Origin: Dermacentor variabilis
Lineage: Eukaryota; Arthropoda; Arachnida; Ixodida; Ixodidae
Direction of reading: 5' to 3'
Assembly: GCF_050947875.1 (NCBI RefSeq)
Contig: NC_134573.1
Coordinates: 46,758,115 to 46,822,114, forward strand
DNA: 64,000 bases
Shown here one piece after another: positions 52,027 through 64,000 of this stretch (within the stretch, counting starts at the first letter, position 1; each line of letters starts with the position of its first letter). The position numbers and the translations under genes were made by a program. Below the pieces are notes generated by a model. The model was given only the letters and a program-made list of their open reading frames with translations. It was not told where the DNA came from and made no database searches.

Positions 52027-52323
52027 ATGATCTGAAGTGAAGGCGCTAAAATGACGGAGGACAAAGTAGAAAGACACATACACACAGGGCGCCGAAGAGA
52101 CACATAGTGAAGAGCCCGATGCACTAGAAATATACGACGTTAGGATGGATAGTTGGGCGTGTTGGTTAAGCATGATCTGAAGTGAAGGCGCTAAAATGAC
52201 GGAGGATAAAGAAACACACATACGGCGCCCTGTGTCTATGTGTGTTTCTTCTTTGACCTCCGTCATTTTAGCGCATTCACTTCAGATCATGTTTAACCAA
52301 CACACCCAACTATCAATCCTAAC
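52027..52323. repeat. Hairpin repeat with an additional direct repeat
   Basis: Arms 52139-52205 and 52257-52323 are 67 bp each and inverted, with about five mismatches, and pairing extends inward through 'aaacacacata'. A direct copy of the inner arm ('tgatctgaagtgaaggcgct...') starts at 52028 and again at 52173. Such fold-back structures are common at transposon ends; the family is unknown. Confidence 0.75.
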
Positions 52324-55300
52324 TTTCTATGTTTCGCATCTGATACGGATCCAAAGGTGTACCATTTTTCTTTAGTCATTTCTTGTTCCCTCGTGAAATG
52401 GCGCAGTGCACCCTGCGGGAGCGGTGATGAATCGGGCCGGGAAGCAGCTGTTGGCAATTTCTTTTAAAAATACGGTGAAGTAAAATATGTATCCCGCAGA
52501 GGGGATTTCAGCCACATAGTTTTTCGGCATCTTTCACCTCTTCTTCGGAATATTTCAATTTAATAAATTATCGCTGGTTGTCCCACCGTCATGCAAACTG
52601 ATCCTTCCAACGTGGCAAGTTCTGGCAGAGGACCTCTGGAAAAGAATATTTCTTTTTGCATTCGATCAGATGAACGTGCATTCCGCTGGTTTAGTATCAT
52701 TAGCGAGTAGGAAAGAAAGCAGTACTGCTTCTGCGCTGTGACGCGCGTGCAAAAAAGAAGAAGCCTCATTTTCGAATTCACGAGACAGGGATTTTTCGAC
52801 CACCGGCAGCGTCAGCTGGCTCAGCTGCTTCTCGACAACGCACAGGTGAGTGCGCCAGCAAATTTCTTCGAGCGTTAATTAAGTGGAGTATAGATTCAAG
52901 CCCATCACGGTGTGAGTTTAGCGTGGGCCGACGTAAGAGCACCGACTTTGCGCCACGCTATCTCTTTAGTCCCTCTGCGGAAACGAGTGCCCTTGTCAAT
53001 CGGCTTTCTGCCCCAAGAATACGGTATGCATTTCGGCTGCAATTAAAACACCGTCGTCCAGCATCATTAGGCATACGGGGCAACCAAAGGCGACACTATG
53101 CCGAAAATGCATCAAATCTACCGATTTTAGATAACACTGCCTATAAGCGACTATCAGGCGCTCCCTCGCGTCAGTGATTGCCATCTGGTGGTTGTAGTTT
53201 TGATGGGGAAATCGCAAACGGGTGGGACGTTTTGCACTAGGGAAACATTGCCACGCATGAATCCACGCGAACGTATAGTTTGTCAACGGCCATTGCACCG
53301 AAGAGAACGGATCGGGGCTCATAACAGGCGCGAAAGTCATTAGGAATATTACGTAATTTGGCGCCCGTATTCACGGAAGTTTCCTTAAACCAGACAAGTT
53401 CTTAAAAGCAATAACCGGTTCCTAAAGATAACGGAGATATTAGCACAAGCGGTTACAACCATAAGCAGGTCTTCTCACGAAACAAAAATATTTGAATTCA
53501 GACCCCGTTATTGGAATATCTTCGTTGCAGTTCTTGCACTGTTCCGAGCCATAAATTTTGTTTTTAGCCTGCACGCGCGCTTTTCCTGTATTGTTATACC
53601 ATTTGCCAGTTTAGCAACAATAATTGAAACCGTAGGTCTCAGTTTCCTACTACAACCACGTGAAGCCAACATGCAATGAAGCCCAGGCAATGACACTGCA
53701 AATTAACTGTGGTTCTAATTGAAATACATAAACGTTCGGGAAATGCTCTATGAAAACAAACAAAAGAAAAATACTTACTAGCGATGCGACTCGAAACTAT
53801 ATCTTCCCCTTAAACGTGCGATGCTCTAGCAATCGAGCTATAGCAACAGCTCTCTGGTACAGTTGGTTTGTACTGTTCATCTGTGCGCAACCTAGGCTTG
53901 CTATGTGCTCCGCGAGAAGCGTCCTAAACTGCCGTCGGTCGTGTCGCTTTAGACGTTTCAGGCTTAGATGTGAAAGGAGTACATTTTATATGTAAGGCGG
54001 TGCGCACGAAACATTTATTTTGTCAGTCTCTGTATTTCGCCACCTTTCGTGTAGTTTTACCCTTTTATGCACCGCGCTGAGCGGCCGACTCCAGCAGTCA
54101 CGTCAGCGTAGCTGCGTCCTAACAATTTCGTACGGCCGAATTAAATATAAATGTCGCAAGGGTAGTACACCACCAGTAAATTGCAAACACCGGTTTCTAC
54201 CTTGGTGTCATCATGTCACGTGAATTCAACTATTATAGGGCTCAAACCTTATTGAGACAAATGACAGGCGAATGGTATCTGAAAGAGAAATAAGACCCTG
54301 CGCACAAATCAGTCAAACCACTAAATTACGAGTCGTATCACGTAATATCGGGGCCATTAACTGTCACTTCATCTCTGCAGCACGACAAATGACCATATTT
54401 TGTTTCCTTAATTACTGCTCCACGAATATAGCATAACTCTCTTTATGTATCCCCCTTTGAAAGGACGTTGACATTAAATATACTTTACTGATCGGAAAAG
54501 CTGTCCTCGTATTGGCGTTTATACGGCCACGTGCTTGCCTCCTTTCAAAGGTTTCCAAAGCCAGCACACGCGTGTACCATCGAAGCTGCTGAGATCAGCG
54601 AAAACATTTTGCAAGAGTGTAATAGCGTGTATTCATATCTGTGTTTTAGCGAACACCTTAAAAAAAATTTAAACGTTGCCGGCGGCCAATAGCGCAATTG
54701 TAGTCCATGAGCTGGTCTACCAGAAAGGCGCGCACTACGTTCACGCAAAAGAAGTGGTTCTAATCCACGCTGTAAAGGTGGTTGGCCAGCGAATGTGTGA
54801 CGCATCACCTGATCCGAAATACCAATGTGACGTGGCCTCTAGCGACTGAGCAATGCACAACATGAAATCATCGTTAGAAAGGGAATTCAATGCTCTGTAC
54901 CAAAACTTTATTTCGGCGTCCCAACTGCGCGTGACTTGCTTGGGGCAGAAACCACTGCGTCTCCCCTAGCCTGAGCTCGGCGCCGTTGTGTATGCTCACG
55001 CAGTTGTTCCCGTCGCCGCTCGTCGTGTTCACGATGCTCGAGAGTCCTAATTATGCGTGGCCTTCCCATAGTGCTATCACGACAGACATGAAATCATTAC
55101 TGAGCCGGTTCCTTTTTATGAATTCATGTGTAGTGACGTCGCTCCATGCTGCGTATGCCACTGTTGCCGTTTCCCGGCAACTGCAGCTTCTGTAACCGTA
55201 GCCATTGCCGCTGAACGCATACGGTGAGCGTTTCGGGATTCGCATTGTTCGAACGTGCCTTATCATCTGTCCTGTGGCTTTGAACGTTGCTTTGTGCTTT

Positions 55301-55484
55301 CCGTATTGAAACAAATAATGGGGCATCTCTTGCACGCGTAATTCTAACCCAGATAGGCACTTTTCACTTCAATTCATGGAATGGTTCTTCTGTCGATTGT
55401 TCTGTCGACCGAGACGGAGAAATTCCGAGGTCCGAGTCATATACAGCATCACCTTAAGAATTGAAATGCATATTCGACTAGTTA
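52324..55484. other. No gene seen
   Basis: Mostly unremarkable AT-rich sequence. A CAG|GTGAGT donor-like site is near 52845 but has no convincing exon. 'ccatgagctggtct' at 54705-54718 also occurs near 37764, so this part may carry a fragment of a dispersed repeat. Confidence 0.45.
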
Positions 55485-56010
55485 GCAATAATGACTAATT
55501 AGGTTCGCAAAAACTACCTTATGGCACATATTGCAATTCACAAGTTCTAATAGGGAAGTTCCCGAGGCGGACCCACTTGGGACGAATTCTAAGGATGACA
55601 GAGATAATAATACCACAACCTTGAGCAGAAGTTCATTGACGTTCCAATTACTGTTGCGCATCAATGCATAAAACGAAGTTTTGTTAAGAAATTAAGTGGA
55701 ACCATAGTTTATCTTACCTCAAGTTTGACGAAGCATAGCTCGTAAATGGTATCATACACGCACTTATATTTAGGTGGATAAGCCTTGCAACATCACGCGC
55801 TAGAATTTTTTAACTTCAATGTGCCATAAGGTAATTACTTCAAACTTAATTATGGAATTTTGGTAATGAGTCTATTATTCATTTAACATTCCTGTGAATG
55901 TCCGCATCTTTCGGAAGACCTGCTCATGTACTATAATTGTGCTATCTGCCATGCGCAATTCTAGAAAAAAGCAATACCTGAAGCGTTCGCTTAGACGCCC
56001 TGTATACAGA
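55485..56010 (+). repeat. Dispersed repeat 'family A', copy 3 (longest)
   Basis: Plus-oriented. Shared blocks with copies 1 and 2 include 'ggcacatattgcaattcac', 'gaggcggacccactt', 'catcaatgcataaaacg' and 'aagaaattaagtggaac'. It extends to 'cgccctgtatac' near 56005, possibly the family's 3' end. Confidence 0.65.
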
Positions 56011-56557
56011 AATGCATCTGAAGGGATTACATGTTTCTATGACAGGACAACGCAGCAAATATTTGTGAGGTGCATCGCAGTTACATGCGCTGTCAATTTC
56101 TACGACTAATGGTCGTTCAGGTTACGTTTAGTCCACCAACTCTTCAGTAACTATGGCCAATATGTGCCGTATTTTCAGCGATTTTATACAGTAAGCTTAC
56201 ACTTTTAATCTTGGAACAAACCCAAAAAGACTACCGCATCGCTGGAAACGCGCAGCACGTGAAAGTCCTCGGGCTAGCAGAGTTTCTGCCGCAATGAAAC
56301 TCGCAGTGCTTGCATAACGTCACTATAATATATAAATGGACATTCGCAGCAGCCCGCGAGCCATGTACACGTCACTGTCGGGCTGAAGCTGAGCGAAAGT
56401 CGGGTTTCACAATAAGACCTGCACTGGAGTTACGACTGTCTAGGGGAACGCAAGGACTATATTTAGGTTGTCTTGCGAGCGCGATAACCGGAGCGAGTCT
56501 GCGACCCCGACAAGAACCCGGTCACGTGCCTTGCTTGGCAGCCTAGTAGCCTAAACA
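56011..56557. other. No gene seen
   Basis: Non-coding interval before a SINE. Confidence 0.5.
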
Positions 56558-56790
56558 AACCCGCCGTGCTTGCTGAGGGGCTACGGTGTCAGGCTGTTGA
56601 GCACCAGCAGGTCGCGGGATCGAATCCCGCCACGGCGGCCGCACTTCGATGGGGGCGAAAACACCAGTGTACGTAGGTTTAGGTGCACGTTAAAGAACCC
56701 TATGTGGTCGAAATTTCCAGAGTCCTCCACTACGGCGTGCCCCATAATCAGAAAGTGGTTTTGGCACGTAAAGCCCCATAACATTACTTT
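56558..56790 (+). mobile_element. Ruka-type SINE
   Basis: Begins 'acccgccgtgcttgctgag', has the B box GGGATCGAATCCC at about 56617-56629 and ends 'cacgtaaagccccataac'. It aligns through its length with the copy at 39643-39879 (opposite strand). No target duplication was found. Confidence 0.8.
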
Positions 56791-57509
56791 TTTACGCTTG
56801 AACAAAAAGCGTGTTTTTCAATTGATTCAGTTTGTCGAAAGCCTTCTTTTATGTTTTTGTATCAAACAAATGCTCATAACGCCTCAAAACTAATAGTTAT
56901 AATTCCTGTATAACTTATAGCACACTTGACTTCAAAATTTGTGTTATATTACGAGCACGCTGTGTTCCGGCCGCCATTGTGAGTAATAGACACGCGTAAC
57001 CGCTAGTAGTTTCGTCACTTGCCCCAACGCCCCTCTTTAACATTTTGTACAATTTCTGCATCGTTCCTGAAATGAAATTTGACGTGCCGAATTGTAGCTG
57101 TGGGCCGCTATGCAATCAGCGTAAATACGTGTGTTCTTCCCGCCGTAAGGTAGTACAAAAGTCGCTAAAATTCATTACGACCTTCAAACCTCATACATTT
57201 CTGTGCACTCAGCCTCTGCTCGTCGCCGTGCTAACGGCTCGCCCACATAGTGCACTAACTGTTACATCTAAATGCAGCAGCTTTCAAATCGGTATGTATA
57301 TTTATTTATTTATTTATTCTGCAGCGTACGCATGACTAATTATCGCTTTTTCACACCCGTGAGATACGGCCCCGGCAATGATCTGCGTCACGTGCCTGAA
57401 GCCGTGTACATAGGCATCGGTAGTCAAATATCTTGAGCCAAGCATTAGGTGCCGACCAGTGGTGGCTGCGGCAACCTGACCCGTTTTCAGGGCCGACCAC
57501 TCGGAGCGT
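56791..57509. other. No gene seen; (TATT)n at about 57297-57320
   Basis: Short tetranucleotide run; otherwise non-coding. Confidence 0.5.
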
Positions 57510-57745
57510 TTACCGGCCGTGGTGGGCGACTGGCTATGGCGTGGCGCTGTAGAGCTCAAGGTCACGGCTACCGTCACCACAACTGCATTTCGACGAGGCC
57601 GGAACAGAAAAAAACGCTCATGCATCGTGCGTTGGGTACGCGTTAAAGAAACGAAACTGGTCGAAAATGATCCGGAGTCCCCTACAACGGCGTGTCTCAC
57701 AATCAGAGTGGCCTTGTCACGTAACGCCGCTGAATTTTTTCTAAA
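57510..57745 (+). mobile_element. Ruka-type SINE, diverged
   Basis: The head 'ccgtggtgggcgactggctatgg', the body 'gcgttaaagaaacgaaactggtcgaaaatgatccgga' and the tail 'cacgtaacgccgctgaat' follow the order of the other copies, with many substitutions and a lost B box. It is an older member. Confidence 0.6.
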
Positions 57746-60099
57746 ACTCTCTCAGCATTTGCAAGGCCACAATTTGGCCGTGCTAGACGAGTTTGGCCGT
57801 GCTCTAGAACAGGAGACATGGCAGCCATGCCGCGCTACTTGACTTTCTTCCTTCTATTCGTGCACTTTCCTCGGATGAAAACCTCCATGGCGCACATCTC
57901 GACAAAAGTTGTAGCTCTTACAGTCAAGGCATTTGATGAAGCAAAATTGTTGGTTCATTATATATTAATTTGTGTTACGCCATAATGCTGATAATGGCGC
58001 TGCCAAAAAGAAACAAACGCCTGTCCCCGCCGACGGACGCTTTCGCTTTTTGGCAACAACGTCAACAACGCGTTCGTGGTGAAAGCCTCGCAGCGTATGC
58101 AAGTATTTGATGCCTATCCCGTTGCGATCTCCAAGCTTGCGTTCTCAGGGCCATGTTATGTGGTAAACACACCGTGTACGTCAACACAACACCGCAGGAA
58201 CCTTGATATACGAGCCACAAGATTTCCAAACTTGTGCTTCACTGGTCTGCGGCAGAAACTAAATGTGTGCTCAAGATGGCAGCATTATGCAAAATGTCTA
58301 TCAGAGACTCAAGCTTCCGGATGAAATGTGTGTCTCCTAAAAGCGTAAACATTTCTAAGCCTACCCAGCGAGGAAGCCCGCCCGTCCGTCCGTCCGTCCC
58401 TCCGTCACGTCAGACGACATCGCATTCCAGATAGGGCCCGCAGGAGCGAGCGAATTGGCCTTCCGGCTGTCTCTCGCTTCAGCGCAAGCTAATCGGCGAG
58501 GATGCAGTGCACTCGAAGCTATCAACACTCGTTATACTCTGTCTCGATCGGCAATCGCCTTGAAGATGGTGCATGCCCCGTTATAAGGACCCGAGCCCTA
58601 GGCCAAGCGCTCCATCTTTTTATACTATTGCCCGTGCCGTTTCTCTTCTCCCTTTGCTTCTGTTGTCCTCTCCGTTGCCGCCTTTTGGCAATGATCCATG
58701 ACATCGCTCTCGCGGCCGCGCAATACGCAGCTGCCACTGGAGTACGATTGATCACGTGTGATAATGGCTCGCATCGAGGCGAGGTAGTGTCATCGACCAC
58801 GTCTACGTACGAGGTCTGCCAAACGTGAAGCTATTCAATGACGTCGCGTACTACTGCACGCATCGGCCAGGGTTCATGTTCCACGAAGGAGCAGCATCAT
58901 CTGAGTGCACCATCGTATAAAATGAGGGAACATTGCTGCTCCTCGCCTCTTTGTCGTCTCATGCTCGTCTTATGCTCGTCTCAGTTAACATACCGGTTTT
59001 GAAAACGCGCTTCTCCGTTTCGCGATTCTTTCACGGTGTTTCCCTTGCAGTTCTACCATACACAGCAACATACAACTACGAAACTTAACGTGATTCGTAG
59101 CACATGCTTAGGCATCACTCAGATAACTGCTGCGGGAGATACCGCGTGTACATTTTATTATTTCTTTTATTCTACCCCGATCGTAACGCATTTCCCAGGG
59201 AATCCAATTGCTGAGATTCTGCTCGCTAACAGCGTGCACCAGTGCAAGAAAACAAGGGCGAAGAAAAAGACGCGAAATAAGTGCGAACGAAACAAAGGAA
59301 GAGCGAGAGTTTAATGAGTACTTTGTAAACTGGACACGACCATGCCCTGTTTGCGGTTGCGCAATCAATTCCGGCTCATGCAGCACGCAAACGAATAGCC
59401 TTCGAGATCAGTGCCTGTATAACGTAAAACTGTTCCAATCTTGCGACGAGAAAATAGAGCTAAACGACAAGGCCAATAGACGGAGGCGCGGCTTAGTGCT
59501 GTTTTCTCCTTGTAATCACCTCCAAATTGCCAGAGCCTGAGCCATTTTGACTTTCCACGGAGGGCTAATGTCTGATTTGGAATAAAAACAGATGGAAATA
59601 GTTTCACGTTATACCGGCCTTCTTTCTGTTACTTTCGGGTGAACCATAGCTGGGGCGTCTATTAGGACATCACTTATGCACAGCATCTTTCCTCCATTTC
59701 GTTCTTTCTCATTTCGGTTCTGTCATGCATTCAGAAGCAATCTAACTTTACAGTAACGCTGCTAATTTTGTAATAGCATGTGAATGCCACGGTCGTTGGG
59801 AGGACTTCCAATTGTTTTTAATGGACGCACTTCCCACAATGATGCGTTCGTCAGGACTAATTCAAAGGTAGCAGCTGTACGGTCCTTATCAACAATACGT
59901 CGGCAAAGACGCTTTGTTGGTCGGGCCGGAACACGAACTCTAGGATAAACCTGAGCCCAGCTGCACAACTTAATTGGTGCGGTAGGTACATGCCTTGACT
60001 CAGCATATCTCAACCACAGCCAGAAAGCTACGGCGCATAGAACATTTCGGCTAAACACATATTTGCAAAGTCACACCTTTCTTTTTTTTCTGCATGTAG
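57746..60099. other. No gene seen; short CCGT run near 58380-58400
   Basis: Several frames of 60-110 residues exist but none shows a domain, a signal or a splice context that I can support. Confidence 0.45.
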
Positions 60100-60247
60100 A
60101 CGCGCCTTGCTACACAGGACCTCAAGCACTTTGGTCCCACCAAGGTGCTCGTTGCTACTACGTTTGGTTGCCGCATCCCTGCTGTCTTCCTACAACGTGT
60201 CCTGCCCTGGTGCTGCATTTCTTGCTGCCTTTCGATACTCAAAGAAA
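60100..60247 (+). other. Candidate orphan exon-like segment
   Basis: A strong pyrimidine tract and acceptor (ctttcttttttttctgcatgtag, AG at 60098-60099) is followed 148 nt later by a consensus donor AAA|GTAAGT. The translation shows no known domain. It may be part of a dispersed repeat that carries splice-like signals. Confidence 0.3.
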
Positions 60248-60349
60248 GTAAGTAGCGCGACACCTAGTGCTAAGAGGCGGTTCCGCGTCCAGCAGCACGG
60301 TAGCCAGTGGTGCTGGTTAACACTCCCTTGCTACATCTTGCAGGCAAGC

Positions 60350-60590
60350 ACAAATACACAAGGAAGTGGACGGGGAGAGAGCCGTCGTTGTAGCTCAATT
60401 CGTAGAGAATCGCATGCGTAATGATCAAGTCATGGATTTGCCTTTGGCGTCCACCACCGACAAATTGTCGTATAGTGAAATGTAATTTATTCTTTTCCTA
60501 ATTATCGTCTACGCATCAATTAAAATAACGCTTAGTTTCACCTGCGCTTTCTTGATGTCATTGCTTGTTTGCTTCATGCGGTTCCCTATA
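60350..60590 (+). mobile_element. Second tRNA-derived SINE family, one copy
   Basis: The head 'gccgtcgttgtagctcaattcgtagag' looks like a tRNA 5' half with an A box ('tagctcaattcgtagag'). 'aatcgcatgcgtaatg' follows as an anticodon-arm-like segment, then a diverged B-box region and an AT-rich body ('aaattgtcgtatagtgaaatg'). It differs from the Ruka-type copies. Confidence 0.55.
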
Positions 60591-61682
60591 TTCGTCACGC
60601 TTATAGAAGCGTACTATATGCACAACGTATAAGATATACTGGTCACAGTTGCTCCATTATATGCCGATCCTAATGTGCGTGGAATGAAAAAAGCTTCTGT
60701 ACCCTGCCTTTGGGCCGTACAACGTAAAACTATTTCAATACGCTTTTATTCCAATCTTCTGAAGTCAAATTTGCGTAAACGCCGACGCAAGCATCGGGCG
60801 GTCACCCGCAGGGTTGTCTGAACAAGCCAATCAAATGCTCCCCTCGTTCATAGGTGGTCACTTTTGTTTGCTTGACAAACGAATAACACTGCCTGCACAG
60901 AGCGGCTTGTCTTACCTAACAGGCTCACAAGAGGCGAAGAGCATGCTCAAGTGGAGAGGGATTCGATATGGCCGAGCCACTGCTCTTAATATCGATAACC
61001 GGATGAAGAGGGTGGTGCTGGCGTCTGCGATCGGCCGGCTTTCTCTTACTTAGCTTGCGGTGGCTCGTCGACAATCGCGGCGGCATGCAACGGAAGCTTA
61101 AGAATGAAGCTGGAACGGATCCTCAGCTAAGAAGAGTTGGCAGAACGAGGCCGTAAACGTGCCTAAAGTACTCGAAAGCGGTATACGGCCACGCAAAAAG
61201 TTTTATTACACGCAAATAAACCCATGCCCTCCGGCAGGGGCGAGTAGCCAATGCTGGAGCGATCGGCGGCAGCCATCTTTTATTCCTTTCGGAACGGGGC
61301 AGCCTGCGGCTATTCAGAAGAAAATTGAGTTTTGTTCCGCATATTAATGCATCTTTTACGCGTACGCGTCACTTTGACGTGGTTCGTTATTGCGGTTTTA
61401 CGACGTTGCGTGAGAGGCATGTGAAGTGGGTGCAGCCCGAAAATTTTGACCAATAGCCGAGGGCTAATGGCAAAAAGGTGTCGAATTAGAAATAACTATT
61501 TTTGTTTTGTTCGGTCAAATTATGCATAATCAGTGTGTACACGTCATATCAGACGGGGAGCTATCACAGTTCTCGTGACGTCGCGTGACACAGGTGAAGG
61601 GGGGATGGTCGAAAAAAGCTTTTGACCAATCGCAGTGGGCTAATTGCAGAATTGGGATAGAAAATTTTGGAATAGTTTTACG
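60591..61682. other. No gene seen
   Basis: Non-coding; no repeat delimited. Confidence 0.45.
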
Positions 61683-61800
61683 TTATAGCGCCCTTGGTGC
61701 ACTTTAAAGAACCCCAGGCGTTCCGAATTACACCCGAATGCCTCCATTGTACGCTGTCCCTCATAATCCACTGTGCAGTTTAGGGTCGTTAAACCCTGTT
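61683..61800 (+). mobile_element. Ruka-type SINE, 3' fragment
   Basis: 'gtgcactttaaagaaccccagg' and 'cctcataatccactgtgcagtttagggtcgttaaaccc' match the body and tail of the other Ruka-type copies. The tRNA-like head is missing. Confidence 0.6.
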
Positions 61801-63094
61801 ATTTAATTTAAATTTAGCCTCTGGCTCAGCTCACGATATTCACCCCGAGCACTTCAGCAAGACATGTGAAGCCATCGCTCAAAGTTGTGCAGCCATCCAC
61901 TACAATATCAGTTTTTTTTCATTCCAACACATTTGTAAAGATTCAGTACGAATATTTCATATAAAAAAATTCACGCACTAACTTCCCTGGGGGCTGTGTA
62001 AGTATGCATAAGCATTGTGCCAATTGCTCGTGTCCACGCGCCCTGGTGTCATTGTCAATGCCATGAAACTTCATCAGGCCAGTACAAACGACAGCGCTGC
62101 GGCGACATGAACTCGTGCCGACGGTGGGTCGAGGTGCATTATTAACACAAGCAAATTACTGCAGCTGGCAGCGCCAGTTGCGCTGATGACGTTCCGATCA
62201 TTATAAGCTGTTATCGCCCTTTAGTGCCTTATCCATCCGGGTCGAATCATTATGACCCGTGATCGAACGAGTTCCGGCGGCGGCTCTGTATATGGCAGGA
62301 CCACGCGGACCGTATCTTGAAAACGATCTCCGACGCGAACATACAGTTCCGACTCCTGATAACCCAACGCGCTGTATTTTCGCTGCGTCGGGTTGGAGGT
62401 GCCCGCGTCCTTATCTTGAAAACGATCGGCAAAGAGGGGCTGCGGCGTGTGCTTAGAGTTTCGTGAGCGTTGGGTTCTTGCCGCTTCGTTCGCGTTGAAG
62501 CTGCAGGCAGCACGAAGGTTAATTAGGTGAATTTCGTCGCTGCCGAGGGCCCTATCTCTAGAGCGACCGCCTTATGGGACGGATGCTATGCTTTCTATGC
62601 TTACCTTTGGTAAGCATAGATATGATTAAGAATTGAAAACGTGTTGAAATGTTGTTTCGAATACCTAAAGTAAAGGTGGGCACGGAATGAACCCGTGGTT
62701 TATAGTCCATCTCTTATATGAGAGTTCTGGTGCTGCTATGTGGCCTAAATTCTTTTCCCCAGCATTCTAATCGTTCTAATCCAAGATTTTATTTGCTCCG
62801 GTGTAGCGTAGCCAGCTGGAGACACCCGTCACCATTGTCACTTAACTCGACTTTTTTTTGTTGTTGTTGTTGTTCTCTTCTGCAAACCACTTCCACCACT
62901 TTCGTCTGAAAACTTGTAGGTGGTGCAGGAGAGCTTCTGTATGGCCTGCGCACTTATGTTAAGCGGAGGAAGACCACAGTTCTTGTTTTTTTCTTTTCAA
63001 TCCTAATTCTAGTCTAATTCGTTTTTTTTACGTGCGTAACCACGATCTAATTACGGGACAGTCAGTAGCCGTGGCCTCCAGATTAATTTTCACC
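61801..63094. other. No gene seen
   Basis: Includes two copies of 'atcttgaaaacgatc' about 100 bp apart (62312 and 62414), probably part of a local repeat. No coding domain was found. Confidence 0.45.
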
Positions 63095-63245
63095 ACCTGA
63101 TGTTATAACGCGCACCAAATTCAAAGTACACGAGTATTCTTTTTGGAAATTTTGCGCCAATAAATTGCAGTCGCCGCGATTTCATAGCACCCGCGACCTC
63201 GAGCACAACAGCGCAGCGCGATCGCCTTTAAGCCACCTCGGCGCG
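63095..63245 (-). mobile_element. Ruka-type SINE, diverged 5' part
   Basis: On the minus strand 'gccgaggtggcttaaaggcgat' and 'gctcgaggtcgcgggt' match a tRNA-like head, followed by a degraded body ('aaattttgcgccaataaa...' on the plus strand matching the 'tttcgcccccatcg' region). The B box is mutated. Confidence 0.5.
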
Positions 63246-64000
63246 TGCCTTAATCTAATTCGATTCGTGAATCAGGCTTCAGAGGCTAGAGGGGTAGCGC
63301 TAATGCGCCGCTGAAACGTTCGTTCAAAACGACGAAAAGAGCAGCACTTTCCTTCGAGAAAGACCCGATTGTTTCGAGACCGGCTGATCAATATAAAGTG
63401 AAATGTCTGCAGGACGCACGTGAACCTGCGGCGGCCGTAATCACCCGCATGCGATGCACACACAGAATAGAACGGACACCTTTAGTAAAAATACTGGGCG
63501 TAGGGCAGCGAGCCACTCGAAGAGCCGGGTGTACTGTGATCCTTGGCCGGACAGTGCGACTATACGCGCGGGGCACAGCCGTTGTTTTGTGACGCACACA
63601 AACGGCTTGTGCATGCATACATTACAAGCTTGTAACATGACACACTTAAAACGCGATAACGACCGAGTGTGTGTCGTGCCCTCGTATAATTCTTTTAAAG
63701 GTTACCACTTGGCAATGCATATCTTCATAGCGCAATCCACGAAACTGGAGCTTGTCGAATGTGCATGTTGTAATCACCATTTGCACCTTCACCCTGACAC
63801 GGTCTCCACATGAAGAAACAGCCACTTTTTTTTTCACGTAATCCACGTGAAAGTTGCCTCGTTGTCTTGCTGTTCATTAATTTCGTGTCTCTTAGATGCA
63901 TTCGCGTTTGCTGGTATAAAACGAAGTGGACAGGATCTCTATACTGTTCTCTGTGTGGAATGTATGGGAGGACATAATGCAGATAATCTGCTATTGCAGT
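63246..64000. other. No gene seen
   Basis: Non-coding to the window end; only short random frames. Confidence 0.45.

Noticed and set aside
59208..59540. 110-codon frame with CPVCGCAINSGSC
   Set aside because: Isolated Cys pair without the rest of a zinc domain, and no splice or start context.

Overview
The window is eukaryotic and reads as intergenic or intronic DNA of a hard tick (Ixodidae). This rests on tRNA-derived SINEs whose body matches the tick SINE family known as Ruka (matched from memory, no search run), a single M13 (neprilysin-like) peptidase exon of the kind that is strongly expanded in ticks, and several layers of RTE, I-group and CR1/L2-like LINEs, Ty3/gypsy and PIF/Harbinger elements. 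There are no bacterial-type operons, rRNA genes, CRISPR arrays or convincing functional tRNA genes.

Layout, left half. At 369-5994 (+) lies an almost full-length I-group LINE (gag-like ORF1, then endonuclease-RT-RNase H ORF2) flanked by a 13-bp target-site duplication. A second, decayed I-group LINE lies on the minus strand (about 6480-12060). Then come a TATG microsatellite, a Ty3/gypsy integrase fragment (13.66-14.46 kb), a long TA tract flanked by inverted integrase tails, and an unusual satellite-like array of about 60-bp units with a 180-bp higher-order period (15.18-15.9 kb). A PIF/Harbinger (HARBI1-like) pseudogene on the minus strand keeps recognisable splice junctions at 16.8-18.06 kb. 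Its probable N-terminal exons lie at 25.3-26.26 kb, so a decayed gypsy element (18.6-22.7 kb) would sit inside its intron.

Layout, middle. The only host-like protein-coding exon is at 27884-29917 (+). It is an M13 metallopeptidase homologue with the HExxH zinc site replaced and the C-terminus frameshifted. RTE-clade LINE remnants follow at 31.2-32.0 and 33.9-35.96 kb, an RNase H-bearing LINE remnant at 36.1-36.9 kb, and copies of an unassigned dispersed repeat ('family A').

Layout, right half. The most interesting object is a CR1/L2-like LINE on the minus strand (39405-44511). Its ORF1 carries a 2A ribosome-skipping motif preceded by three in-frame 306-bp tandem units, each encoding a signal-peptide-like leader. 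Its ORF2 is open apart from one frameshift at a run of seven T. A Ruka-type SINE is nested in its 3' UTR with a 14-bp target duplication. Next is a 5'-truncated I-group LINE with a fully open RT-RNase H frame (45.3-48.2 kb). The remaining 16 kb holds a small inverted-repeat element, an RT remnant, a degenerate minisatellite, a large hairpin repeat, another family A copy and several SINEs, with no gene I can support.

The sequences do not form a pathway. They are layers of transposition, and nesting gives relative ages: family A is older than the CR1/L2-like LINE, which is older than the Ruka-type SINE inserted in it.
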